From Allomeiothermus silvanus DSM 9946 (lineage in GTDB: Bacteria; Deinococcota; Deinococci; Deinococcales; Thermaceae): 64,000 nucleotides of DNA. Of this stretch, positions 53,401 to 60,412 are shown piece by piece. The stretch's first letter is position 1. Each line of letters begins with the position of its first letter. Position numbers and translations under genes: made by a program. Under the pieces are notes generated by a model. That model was not told where the DNA came from, searched no databases, and saw only the letters and a list, made by a program, of their open reading frames with translations. The stretch spans positions 2,814,279 to 2,878,278 of the forward strand of contig NC_014212.1 of the NCBI RefSeq assembly GCF_000092125.1, in the 5' to 3' direction.

Positions 53401-53770
53401 GAGCAAAGTTCAGGCCCAAGCCACCGAACAGGCGGTAAAGGCCGTGATCGAGAACCTGCAAAAAGCCGAGGCTACCGCCGAGGAAAAAGCCATCCAGGCG
53501 GTGCGGGAAAACCTGGCGGCTGCCCAGCAAAAAGCCCTGGTGGAAGTGCCGCAGACCGTGGTCGCCAACCTCGAGCAGACCAAGACCAAGCTCCATAACG
53601 CGCTGAACAACGGCATCACCAATGCTGAGAAGAACATTTTCCTCTACGCCGCGGTCTTCGTGCTGATCTCGCTGGTCTTCATCGGTATGCTGCCCAACGA
53701 AGAACTGCGGGGCGGGGGCGGCTTCGGGGCTCGAGGTGGACAGGCCGGGCCGCCGGTCGCGGCGCACTAG
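50462..53770 (+). CDS. DHA2-type MFS exporter with ~620-aa repeat insert before TM14
   Basis: 1,102 aa; EmrB/QacA-type MFS proteins are usually ~500 aa. Thirteen membrane helices occupy residues ~20-435, with the motif-C-like segment GVSSAVGPWLGG in TM5 and ALDQTIVSTALP in TM1. A ~620-residue insert follows, and then a last helix (about 1058-1078, IFLYAAVFVLISLVFIGMLP). The insert contains seven 44-aa repeats (residues 483-790, consensus GD-xAY-xLxxNPxVPAELKxRLVKGGIPAQF-xLExQVEAAL), two degenerate ones, and seven 19-aa helical repeats (907-1039, AQAxATEQAVKAVRENL). In this family the TM13-TM14 loop faces outward, so the insert should lie in the periplasm. It might replace a separate adaptor protein. 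Confidence 0.9.
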   Translation: MAEPIRSDPGAGEAPQGMPRETRMTLIGILLGLFLAALDQTIVSTALPKIIADLNGTELYAWVTTAYLLASTVSAPIFGRLTELFSRKSILLIAILIFLGGSALCGLSQNMPELILFRGIQGIGGGALFALALTTIAVLFPPRERGRVGGLFGAIFGVSSAVGPWLGGLLTDHLSWHWVFYINMPVGAVALWFIGRFMPRLRPDHRETFDFLGAALLIVWTVPLMLAFSWGGSTYPWSSPRILGLFAMSAVALALWVWSQSREKHPLFDLSILKIPTFTIASVAIFFYGPAFLGAVAFLPLYLQVVKGVSASASGVTVLPLTVGVVLGATGSGVLSGRLGRYKPLLLIGTLWLLAVFLTLHLVLSVNTPLWLAVVLFFLLGLGLGPSQSLLQVAAQNNIPPQRLGSATAATQLIRQIGSTIGIALLGTVLTQNLNAETCKVFPDNASCKPGALAQRSNEGGTGANLDEQFQKLEAQIVAALKGDEAAYDELMANKDVPEDVKSKLVKGGLPAQFKDTEAKVIAALKGDEKAYAELMNDPNTPDELKKRLVKGGIPAQFRALEAKVSAALRGDEQAYTDLINDPNVPAELKKRLVKGGIPAQFKELADQVEAALRGDIAAYNRLMSNPNVPAELKSRLVKGGIPAQFKELERQVEAALRGDLRAYNALVSNPQVPAELKSRLVKGGIPAQFQKLQDQVEAAIKGDLEAYAALMGNPQVPAELKSRLIKGGIPAQFQVLEAQVEAALKGDEAAYTALIRNPQVPAELQARLVKGGIPAQFQTLEGLLIAALNGDPAAYQAVQNNPQIPAQFKGQIPPGGIAAQVQAQIAQTESLLEAALQGDAQAAQALRANPNLDPRIQALLDTPPPPEARPAALAQVKAGLEAQIPQIVAAATQQAESRIKAGLQQAQAEALAQAIAGVKAGLAQAQSKAIAAAIATVRENLRKAQAQATQAAIAAVGKNLQAAQASATEQAVKAVRENLSKVQAQATEQAVKAVIENLQKAEATAEEKAIQAVRENLAAAQQKALVEVPQTVVANLEQTKTKLHNALNNGITNAEKNIFLYAAVFVLISLVFIGMLPNEELRGGGGFGARGGQAGPPVAAH
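51908..52831 (+). repeat. Seven in-frame 132-bp repeats in the exporter gene
   Basis: Seven units of exactly 132 bp (44 codons) encode nearly identical helical modules. Each starts Gly-Asp and contains KGGIPAQF or a close variant. Degenerate eighth and ninth units follow to about 53080. Codon choice differs between units, so the protein sequence, not only the DNA, is being kept. Confidence 0.92.
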
Positions 53771-53773
53771 GCC

Positions 53774-54451
53774 TCACCACGGCACCCCCAGCACCGGCTG
53801 GAGGCTCACCAGCGGCTCGGCGTAGGCCACGCCCAGGTAATTGCCCCAGGCTCGGCGCAAAGCCCGCCTCGCCTCTACCCCCGCCAGGCTCACCGTCTCG
53901 GAGGCCGCTTCACCGTGGAACTGGCTCTGGTGGGCCAAGAGCGCGGCCTGCCAGGTCTCGATGTAGGCGGATACGTCTACCAGAAGGCTGGGCGTCACCG
54001 CGTAGTTGCCGGGGTAGAAGAAGATCCGCTCTACCCTATGCGGCTGGCCCTGGAGCGCGGCCCGGCTCAGCCCGGCAAAATGCACCGCGCTCAGGCTGAG
54101 ATGATGGGCTGCCACGTGGTCGGGGTGGCGGTCCGCGGACCAAGGAGCGATCACCACCCTAGGGCGCACGTTCCGCAAGGCTTGCCCCAGCGCCTGGCGC
54201 TGCTCGGGAACATCGGCCAGGCCGCCGTCGGGAAGCCTCAGGTTGCCCCGGTAATCCAGGCCCAGGATGCGGGCGGCTTCCTCAGCTTCGGCCAGCCGCT
54301 CCTGCACCGTGCCCTTAGTGCCCATCTCACCTTGGGTCAGCTCGAGGATGGCCGTGCTATATCCCTCAGCCTTGGCCCGCGCCAGCATGCCCCCGCAGCC
54401 TAGCTCGGCATCATCGGGGTGCGGTGCAATCACCAACAAATCGATAGCCAT
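53774..54451 (-). CDS. bshB1: N-acetylglucosaminyl-malate deacetylase (bacillithiol)
   Basis: 225 aa from ATG 54451. It is a LmbE/PIG-L zinc deacetylase with the metal and catalytic motif APHPDDAELGCGGM and the downstream SADRHPDHVAAHH. LELTQGEMGTKGT is close to BshB1 proteins. It removes the acetyl group from GlcNAc-malate, the second step of bacillithiol synthesis after BshA, which is also in this window. A TTGCCT/TATAAC promoter lies just upstream, with only 7 nt between the -10 and the ATG. It converges with the exporter gene with a 3-bp gap. Confidence 0.87.
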   Translation of the reverse strand: MAIDLLVIAPHPDDAELGCGGMLARAKAEGYSTAILELTQGEMGTKGTVQERLAEAEEAARILGLDYRGNLRLPDGGLADVPEQRQALGQALRNVRPRVVIAPWSADRHPDHVAAHHLSLSAVHFAGLSRAALQGQPHRVERIFFYPGNYAVTPSLLVDVSAYIETWQAALLAHQSQFHGEAASETVSLAGVEARRALRRAWGNYLGVAYAEPLVSLQPVLGVPW

Positions 54452-54458
54452 AAAAGGA

Positions 54459-54488
54459 GTTATAAGCGTTGGCGCTGAGAGAAGGCAA
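54459..54488 (-). promoter_or_regulatory. Promoter of bshB1
   Basis: On the minus strand TTGCCT (54488-54483) and TATAAC (54464-54459) are spaced 18 bp apart. The ATG follows 7 nt after the -10, so the message is probably leaderless. Confidence 0.65.
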
Positions 54489-54524
54489 GTGAGAAAATAA
54501 CCGCAAAAATTGCCGCGGGGCGTT

Positions 54525-55157
54525 ATGGTGAAAGATATGGTTATGGTTCCCTCCGAAGACTTAACCGCCGGGTTGTCGCAAGCAGCGTCGCTGATGGATG
54601 AGGGCCAAGAGCTCATGCACCGCATGCACGAGCTGGCCGAGGAGTTACGCCAAGTAGCGGCCCAGCTCGCTCAAGGGATTCCCGCCCCGGCGGAAGCCGC
54701 CCAGCAGCTCACCCAGGCCGCCCATGCTTTCGAGGACTGGTGGCGGCGCGCGCAAAAGCTGGTGGGGGGCGACCTCGAGCGGAGCATCCCCAAGGTGATG
54801 CAAGCGCTCGAGGCTCACCAGCAAAAGCTCGAGATGGAAATCCAGCGCCAGAAGGCCATGGCCGTGCTCGAGCAGGTGGGTAGCCTGAGCTATGGCGGCA
54901 AGGAAGAGTTCATGCCGCTGTCGGAGATCCAGTTCGAAGCCCTGGGAATGCTGCGGGCCCTTAAAGGGGCCGAGCAGCTCGACGATACCGCCCTAGCCCT
55001 GGCCGCCGGAACCCACCCCTATGCCCTACTGGTCCGGCTCATCGCTAACCCGGACCTGAGCGACGACGACTGGCAGGAAACCTACCAAGCCGTCAAGCAA
55101 TCCCTGGGGAATGAACTCGCGGTGGCGGCCGCACGGGGAAGACTGCGGCTCGAGTAG
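54525..55157 (+). CDS. Hypothetical coiled-coil protein
   Basis: 210 aa from ATG 54525; ATGs at 54537 and 54543 are also possible, and no start has a clear RBS. The N-terminal two thirds are helical and predicted coiled coil (about 15-125: MDEGQELMHRMHELAEELRQ). A compact C-terminal helical part follows (LPLSEIQ-like segment MPLSEIQFEALGMLRALKG). No signal peptide or membrane helix is present. It is divergent from bshB1. I do not recognise a family. Confidence 0.7.
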   Translation: MVKDMVMVPSEDLTAGLSQAASLMDEGQELMHRMHELAEELRQVAAQLAQGIPAPAEAAQQLTQAAHAFEDWWRRAQKLVGGDLERSIPKVMQALEAHQQKLEMEIQRQKAMAVLEQVGSLSYGGKEEFMPLSEIQFEALGMLRALKGAEQLDDTALALAAGTHPYALLVRLIANPDLSDDDWQETYQAVKQSLGNELAVAAARGRLRLE

Positions 55158-55174
55158 CTTCCGCCACCGCACTT

Positions 55175-55792
55175 TTACCCGGCAGCTCCTGTCTTTTCAG
55201 CGCTCTTCTCCCCCAATCGGCGCTCGGTCCCGGCCTGAAGCCGCCGGATGTTCTCGCGGTGAGTGAGGAAGATGAGCCCGGCCAAGAGCCCCAGGGTGAT
55301 GACCTCCCATACAGGTCGGCCCAGCCCTATGGCGATCACCACCGAGGCCACCCCCCCGATCATGCTCCCTGCCGAGACGTAGCGGGTCAGGACCATGGTG
55401 GTCACCCCAATGGGCAAGGTCAGCAAAGCCACCCAGGGATCCAGCACCAGCAAGGTGCCAAAGCTGGTAGCCACCCCCTTGCCACCGGAGAAGCGCAGCC
55501 AGATCGAGTAGTTGTGCCCCAGCACTGCCGCCACCGCAACCAAGCCCGCTACCATACCGTCCAACCCTGCTAGCCGGCTGATGAGAAGGGCGATCCCCCC
55601 CTTGAACACGTCGAAAAAAGCCACTATTGCTGCCGGGCCTGGCCCCAGGGTGCGCAGCACATTGGTGGCCCCGATATTCCCGGAGCCGACCTTCTGAATA
55701 TCTATCCCCCGGGCCCGCGCCACCAGCGCTCCCACTGGAATGCTGCCAAACAAATACGCTAGCAGCAGGATGAGGGCAATCTCCCAGGTCAC
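55175..55792 (-). CDS. plsY: Glycerol-3-phosphate acyltransferase (acyl-phosphate type)
   Basis: 205 aa with about five membrane helices. The PlsY motifs are GSIPVGALVARARGIDIQ, VGSGNIGATNVLRTLG, FFDVFKGG and GHNYSIWLRFSGGKGVATS. It acylates glycerol-3-phosphate using acyl phosphate at the membrane, the first step of phospholipid synthesis. GlpD, which acts on the same metabolite, is 3 kb away. It starts at GTG, 6 nt after a TAGAAT hexamer (55804-55799, minus strand), with no RBS. Confidence 0.95.
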   Translation of the reverse strand: MTWEIALILLLAYLFGSIPVGALVARARGIDIQKVGSGNIGATNVLRTLGPGPAAIVAFFDVFKGGIALLISRLAGLDGMVAGLVAVAAVLGHNYSIWLRFSGGKGVATSFGTLLVLDPWVALLTLPIGVTTMVLTRYVSAGSMIGGVASVVIAIGLGRPVWEVITLGLLAGLIFLTHRENIRRLQAGTERRLGEKSAEKTGAAG

Positions 55793-55798
55793 GCCGCA

Positions 55799-55804
55799 AT
55801 TCTA
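55799..55804 (-). promoter_or_regulatory. -10-like element for plsY
   Basis: TAGAAT on the minus strand ends 6 nt before the GTG start of plsY, with no RBS. This is a likely leaderless start. Confidence 0.5.
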
Positions 55805-55927
55805 ACGCCGTAGTATGAAGCCAGCTAGGACTTTTGCCCGGCCCGAGACGGCCCCACCGGTATACGTATCAAGTTCCCATCGCCAGCGACCTTACCCACA
55901 CCAACTCCTGGAGGATATTGGGGTTGA

Positions 55928-55996
55928 TCAGTACAACCCGACCAATCCCAGCAGCATGGGGATGATGCGGAGCAATCCCCCGAGGCCCCGCAGCAT
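55928..55996 (-). CDS. Possible 22-aa membrane peptide coupled to ABC permease
   Basis: The ATG overlaps the permease stop by one base (TGATG), which favours translational coupling. The 22-residue product is hydrophobic with two arginines (starts MLRGLGGLLR, ends LLGLVGLY) and could form one short membrane helix. It could also be chance, because only 23 codons are involved and there is no homology evidence. Confidence 0.3.
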   Translation of the reverse strand: MLRGLGGLLRIIPMLLGLVGLY

Positions 55997-56775
55997 CAGC
56001 TACTCGCGGAGGTGTAGCTGCGCAAGGCTAGCCGCCAAAAAAAGCGGGCGAAGGCGAACACGAACAGGGCGATACCCAACGCGAGGAGGAGGGTTGGAGG
56101 CTCGAGCCGCCCCAGCGAGGCCTCCGCTGGAACCGTGGTGAGGAAGGCTACCGGAACCACGAAGGTGAAGAAAAAACGGTAGAGGGCCGGGTACGCCCCG
56201 ATGGGGTAGCGCCCGGCCTCCAGGAGGCCGCGCAATACCTCGGTGACGTTGTAGATCTTGACGAACCAGATACTGGTCGAACCCAAAATGAACCACAGGC
56301 TGTATAGCAGCAGGCTCGCCACCCCAAGCAGCCCGAGTCCCAGGAGATAGCCGGAAAGACCCATCCCCAAACGGCTTCCGGCGTAGACCCAGACCCCCAG
56401 CCCAAACAGCAGGTTGGGAAGACCCCAGGGTGAGAAGAAACGGGTCGAGAGCCAAAACTGGCTGTCCACCGGTTTCAGGAGTACAAAATCCAGGGTTCCT
56501 TTTTGTACTTGCTCGACGATGCGGTTAAGGTTGGGGCCCAGAAAGGTATTGGAGAAGCCCTCGAGGATCGTAAACGCCCCCAGCACCAGCAACGCCTCGT
56601 CGAATTTCCAGCCCCCGGGGCGGTAACCCCCTTGGTATAAAAGCGAGAGGCTGAAGATGCTCCCGGCCAACATCGCAACCGCAGCGATGGCTGCTAAGGC
56701 GAAGTTCCCCCGGTACTCGAGTTCTGCCGCCAAGGCACTTCCCCAGAAGCGGTTGAGGAGTTTCCAGTAGCGCAC
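55996..56775 (-). CDS. ABC-2 type exporter permease
   Basis: 259 aa with about six membrane helices. The cytoplasmic segment NLNRIVEQVQKGTLDFVLLKPVDSQFWLSTRF is typical of the ABC-2 (DUF990-like) permease family. A homologous permease is encoded at 60413 on the plus strand, and an ATPase at 57619. These three would form one exporter whose genes are scattered around pdxH and glpD. It starts at GTG with TAAGCT 6 nt upstream. Substrate unknown; some relatives export drugs or polysaccharides. Confidence 0.8.
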   Translation of the reverse strand: MRYWKLLNRFWGSALAAELEYRGNFALAAIAAVAMLAGSIFSLSLLYQGGYRPGGWKFDEALLVLGAFTILEGFSNTFLGPNLNRIVEQVQKGTLDFVLLKPVDSQFWLSTRFFSPWGLPNLLFGLGVWVYAGSRLGMGLSGYLLGLGLLGVASLLLYSLWFILGSTSIWFVKIYNVTEVLRGLLEAGRYPIGAYPALYRFFFTFVVPVAFLTTVPAEASLGRLEPPTLLLALGIALFVFAFARFFWRLALRSYTSASS

Positions 56776-56783
56776 GGTTACAG

Positions 56784-56850
56784 CTTAGCGTAAGACGCTA
56801 AGCGTCTGTTATACGCTCTACGTCGTACGTCATGGCGTATGACCTACGAC
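56784..56850. repeat. Cluster of overlapping inverted repeats
   Basis: CTTAGCGT (56784-56791) pairs with ACGCTAAG (56795-56802), and the 13-bp palindrome GACGCTAAGCGTC (56794-56806) overlaps it. A third hairpin pairs GTCGTACGTCAT (56822-56833) with ATGACCTACGAC (56839-56850), with one mismatch. They lie between pdxH and the permease gene, and could serve as terminator and operator. Confidence 0.65.
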
Positions 56851-56864
56851 CACGACGCCTTAGG

Positions 56865-57500
56865 TTATGGCGCCAAGCGCGTAATCTTCCAACTCCCGCC
56901 CGGCTCGAGGGTGTAGGCCAGCCGGTCGTGGATGCGGCTTTTGCGGCCCTGCCAGAACTCGAAGTAATCCGGCACTAACCGGTAGCCCCCCCAGTGCGGC
57001 GGCCTAGGAACTTGGGTGGGATAGCGCTGCTTGGTCTGTTCAATCCATTGCAGCAACACCTCCCGCGAGGGGATGGGCTGGCTCTGGGGGCTCGAGGCCG
57101 AAGCCGCCTGGCTCTCGTAGGGGCGGCTGGCAAAGTAAGCGTCCGACTCTTCAGCGGAGACTTTTTCCACCCGCCCTTCAATGCGCACCTGGCGCTCGAG
57201 CGGGGGCCACCAGAAGTTCAAGGCAGCGTAGGGATGGGCCTGGAGTTCGCGGCCTTTGCGGCTATGGTAGTTGGTGTAGAAGATAAAGCCTTCGGCGGAA
57301 AATCCCCGTAGCAACACCACCCGGCTGCTGGGGCGATGCTGCTCTCCCACCGTGGAAAGCGTCATGCCGTAGGGTTCGACGAGCCCAGCGGCTAGGGCCT
57401 CCTCGAGCCAGACCCCAAACTGCTGCACGGGATCGGGCGAAACATCAGCTTCGTTGAGTTCGCCCCTTGTGTAGTCATAGCGGAAGTTGCGAAGATCCAT
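56865..57500 (-). CDS. pdxH: Pyridoxamine/pyridoxine 5'-phosphate oxidase
   Basis: 211 aa, usual length. FMN-binding blocks are RPSSRVVLLRGFSAEGFIFYTNYHSRKGREL and FWWPPLERQVRIEGRVEKVS. The C-terminal PHWGGYRLVPDYFEFWQG and RIHDRLAY complete the family signature. It makes pyridoxal phosphate. TATAAC lies 8 nt upstream of the ATG on the minus strand (57514-57509), with no clear RBS. It is divergent from the exporter ATPase gene. Confidence 0.95.
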   Translation of the reverse strand: MDLRNFRYDYTRGELNEADVSPDPVQQFGVWLEEALAAGLVEPYGMTLSTVGEQHRPSSRVVLLRGFSAEGFIFYTNYHSRKGRELQAHPYAALNFWWPPLERQVRIEGRVEKVSAEESDAYFASRPYESQAASASSPQSQPIPSREVLLQWIEQTKQRYPTQVPRPPHWGGYRLVPDYFEFWQGRKSRIHDRLAYTLEPGGSWKITRLAP

Positions 57501-57606
57501 GCAGACAGGTTATACAGTTCATCCTGGGGCGCTACAGGGTAGGCCACTCTTTGCTCTGGCTACAAGCTTGGGCCAAAGACTCAAGGCACCGCCTTTCCCT
57601 CCGTTC

Positions 57607-57612
57607 TATAGT
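57607..57612 (+). promoter_or_regulatory. -10-like element for exporter ATPase
   Basis: TATAGT ends 6 nt before GTG 57619. This supports that start over a much more upstream in-frame ATG at 57487, which would add 44 residues overlapping the divergent pdxH gene. Confidence 0.55.
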
Positions 57613-57618
57613 GTTCGT

Positions 57619-58620
57619 GTGGCCATCGTCACGGCAGAGAACCTCGCCAAAAGCTATCCGGTCGCCCTCAAAGACCCCGGTCTGGCAGGCACGCTGCGGC
57701 ATTTTTTGGCGCGCAAATACAAGCAGATCGAAGCGGTACAAGGGGTGACCTTCCAGATTGCACCGGGCGAGATCGTGGGCTTTCTGGGTCCCAATGGGGC
57801 GGGCAAGACCACCACGCTCAAGATGCTCACCGGCCTGATCCACCCTACCGCCGGGCGGGTCGAGGTGGCCGGACACGTTCCCTTCCGTCGCGAGAGCGAT
57901 TTTCTCAAGAAGATTACGCTGGTAATGGGGAACAAACAACAGCTCATCTGGGATCTGCCCGCCGCGGACTCCTTCGCCATCAACGGAGCGGTGTACGAGA
58001 TCCCCGATGCGGAGCTAAAAAAACGCATCGGCGAGCTGGCCGAGATGCTGGGGCTGGGGGGCAAGCTGACCCAACCCGTGCGCAAACTCTCCTTGGGGGA
58101 GCGGATGAAGGCCGAACTCCTGGCCGCCCTCCTCCACCGCCCCCAGGTGCTCTTCCTCGACGAGCCCACCCTGGGCCTGGACGTGAACGCGCAGATGGCG
58201 GTGCGAGATTTTCTGCGCGAGTATAACCGCCGCTATGGAGCCACCATTTTGCTCACCAGTCACTACATGGCCGACATCACCGCGCTGGCCGAGCGGGTGA
58301 TGCTGATTCACCAGGGCTCACTCATCTACGACGGCGGCCTGCAGGGTCTTTTGGAGCGCTTCGCCCCTTACCGCGAGGTGCGCCTCGAGCTCGAGCGCCC
58401 GGTCTCCCGCGAAGCCCTCGAGCGCCACGGCGAGGTAGCCGAGCTTGACGCACACCAAGCCCGCCTCCTGCTGCGCCGGGAGGTGCTGGTAGAAAAAGTT
58501 GCCCAACTGCTGAGCGAACTCCCGGTGGCCGACCTGGAGGTGCGCGAACCCCCGGTCGAGGAGGTCATCGGGCGCGTCTTCGAGAGCGGCGCCAAAGTCG
58601 AGACCGCATCCAGCCACTAA
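57619..58620 (+). CDS. ABC-2 type exporter ATP-binding protein
   Basis: 333 aa from GTG 57619. Walker A is GPNGAGKTT, the signature is LSLGERMKAELLAALLHRP and Walker B is VLFLDEPTLGLD, with H-loop TSHYMADI. The ~90-residue C-terminal extension (VRLELERPVSREALERHG) is common in ABC-2 exporter ATPases. The two matching permeases are at 55996 (minus) and 60413 (plus). The pair would form a heterodimeric channel. Confidence 0.9.
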   Translation: MAIVTAENLAKSYPVALKDPGLAGTLRHFLARKYKQIEAVQGVTFQIAPGEIVGFLGPNGAGKTTTLKMLTGLIHPTAGRVEVAGHVPFRRESDFLKKITLVMGNKQQLIWDLPAADSFAINGAVYEIPDAELKKRIGELAEMLGLGGKLTQPVRKLSLGERMKAELLAALLHRPQVLFLDEPTLGLDVNAQMAVRDFLREYNRRYGATILLTSHYMADITALAERVMLIHQGSLIYDGGLQGLLERFAPYREVRLELERPVSREALERHGEVAELDAHQARLLLRREVLVEKVAQLLSELPVADLEVREPPVEEVIGRVFESGAKVETASSH

Positions 58621-58773
58621 GTACCCCCCGGGAAGCGCTGTGCTGCAGCGAAACCGAGGCGTTGGAAAGCTTCCCCTAGAGCCCCAGGATGTGGGCCAGC
58701 CGTTTGTGCCTCCTGGGTTATGGACCGATTTGGAATAGAGCGGAACCGACCTATCTGGGGTAATTTATGAGCA

Positions 58774-60369
58774 ATGAACCGAACGGCCCTGCTCGAGCGT
58801 CTCAAAAATGAAACCTTCGATCTGCTAGTCATCGGCGGCGGTGCAAGCGGCGCAGGGGTGGCCCTCGATGCGGCCACGCGGGGGCTCAAGGTGGCCCTGG
58901 TGGAGCGGCTGGATTTCTCCGAGGGGACTTCCAGCCGTTCTACCAAGCTTATCCACGGTGGGGTACGCTACTTGGAAATCGCGGTCAAAACCCTCGACCG
59001 CGTCCAGCTCAACCTGGTACGCGACGCCTTGCACGAGCGGTCCATGCTGCTCAAGCTGGCCCCGCACCTGACCCGCCCTTTATGGCTTCTCACCCCGCTG
59101 TACAAGCTGTGGGAGATGCCCTACTACTGGACCGGGCTCAAGCTCTACGACCTGCTAGCGGGGGACGCCCGGCTCCAGGTATCCCGCTACCTGGGCCCGC
59201 AGGAGACCCTACGCCGCTTCCCCAGGGTGCGCAGCGAGGGTCTGGTAGGTGCGGTGGCCTATCAAGACGGGCAATTCGACGACGCTCGGTATAACCTCGA
59301 GGTCATCCTCACCGCGCTCGAGGAGGGGGCAGTTGCGGTCAACTACACCGAGGTCACCGGGCTGCTCAAGAAAAACGGTAAGATCGCTGGTGCGGTGGTG
59401 CAGGACCGGCTGGGCGGACAGGAGTTCGAGGTAGGGGCCCGCGTGGTGGTGAACGCCACCGGCCCTTTCTCCGACAGCATCCGCCACCTGGACGATCCTG
59501 CCGCCCCCGAGCTAGTCAAGGCGAGTTCCGGGGTTCACATCGTCCTGGGGCCAACCTACAGCCCGCCCGATACCGGGCTGCTGATCCCCCATACCGAGGA
59601 CGGGCGGGTGATTTTTGTGCTGCCCTGGCTAGGGCAAACCCTGGTCGGCACTACCGACGACCCCGCCGAGCCTACCCCACACCCCCGCGCCAGCGAGGAG
59701 GAAATCGCCTACATCCTGCGGCAAGTCGAGCCCTACTTGGGCAAGGTCGCCCGGGAAGAAGTCCGCGCAGCTTGGGCGGGCTTTAGACCGTTGGTCGCCA
59801 AAGCCCAAGCTGCCGACACCGCCAGGCTGGCCCGCGACCACCTGGTCCAGGAGAGCGCCTCGGGGCTTCTCACGCTCACCGGGGGCAAGTGGACCACCTA
59901 CCGCAAGATGGCCCTCGATTGCGTCAATTACGCAGTACGCAGGTTCGGCCTGCAAGCCGGGCCGAGCCGCACCCATGAGCGGCTGTTGGTAGGCGGATGG
60001 GGCTTCGACCCCAACGGGGCACAGAAGCTGGCTCAGGAGTATAGCCTCGAGCCTGATATCGCCCAGCACCTCCACCGCTCCTACGGCAGCCGGGCGGGCC
60101 AAGTCGCCGAGATCGGCCAGACCTTCCGGCTGGCTCCCGGCTATCCCTATATCGAGAGCGAGGTGGTCTATGCCGCCCGCCACGAGCTGGCCCAGACCCC
60201 CATGGACGTGCTGGCCCGGCGCACCCGGCTGGCCTTCCTCGATACCAAAGCCGCAGAGGCCGCCCTCCCCGAAGTGGCTAAGCTCATGGCGAAGGAGCTG
60301 GGCTGGAAAGCCGAGGAGCGCAAGGCCCAGGAGAATCAAACCCAGGAACGGCTGGCGGTCGCGATCTAA
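58774..60369 (+). CDS. glpD: FAD-dependent glycerol-3-phosphate dehydrogenase
   Basis: 531 aa. The FAD-binding motif is DLLVIGGGASGAGVALDAATRG, followed by the GlpD block FSEGTSSRSTKLIHGGVRYLE. The C-terminal DAO_C domain contains YGSRAGQVAE and VVYAARHELAQTPMDVLARRTRLAF. It oxidises glycerol-3-phosphate to dihydroxyacetone phosphate at the membrane and feeds electrons to quinone. No glpK or glpF is adjacent. TAATTT lies 7 nt before the ATG, with no RBS. Confidence 0.94.
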   Translation: MNRTALLERLKNETFDLLVIGGGASGAGVALDAATRGLKVALVERLDFSEGTSSRSTKLIHGGVRYLEIAVKTLDRVQLNLVRDALHERSMLLKLAPHLTRPLWLLTPLYKLWEMPYYWTGLKLYDLLAGDARLQVSRYLGPQETLRRFPRVRSEGLVGAVAYQDGQFDDARYNLEVILTALEEGAVAVNYTEVTGLLKKNGKIAGAVVQDRLGGQEFEVGARVVVNATGPFSDSIRHLDDPAAPELVKASSGVHIVLGPTYSPPDTGLLIPHTEDGRVIFVLPWLGQTLVGTTDDPAEPTPHPRASEEEIAYILRQVEPYLGKVAREEVRAAWAGFRPLVAKAQAADTARLARDHLVQESASGLLTLTGGKWTTYRKMALDCVNYAVRRFGLQAGPSRTHERLLVGGWGFDPNGAQKLAQEYSLEPDIAQHLHRSYGSRAGQVAEIGQTFRLAPGYPYIESEVVYAARHELAQTPMDVLARRTRLAFLDTKAAEAALPEVAKLMAKELGWKAEERKAQENQTQERLAVAI

Positions 60370-60399
60370 CCTTTGTGATTTGTAAAACGCCAAAGGCGC

Positions 60400-60405
60400 T
60401 AGGAT
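60400..60405 (+). promoter_or_regulatory. -10-like element for second exporter permease
   Basis: TAGGAT ends 7 nt before the GTG start at 60413, with no RBS. This fits the leaderless pattern of the region. Confidence 0.5.
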
Positions 60406-60412
60406 AAAAGAC

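Noticed and set aside
54452-54625. A 58-residue N-terminal extension of BshB1
   Set aside because: The extension reads through the promoter region and the divergent gene's start. The family begins at MAIDLLVIAPHPDD.
55815-56141. A 108-codon plus-strand frame between plsY and the permease gene
   Set aside because: It overlaps the permease C-terminus on the other strand, is rich in Arg/Pro and has no RBS or known motifs.
57487-57618. An upstream start for the exporter ATPase
   Set aside because: It would overlap the divergent pdxH start and add 44 residues without family resemblance. GTG 57619 follows a TATAGT element and begins exactly at the ABC domain.
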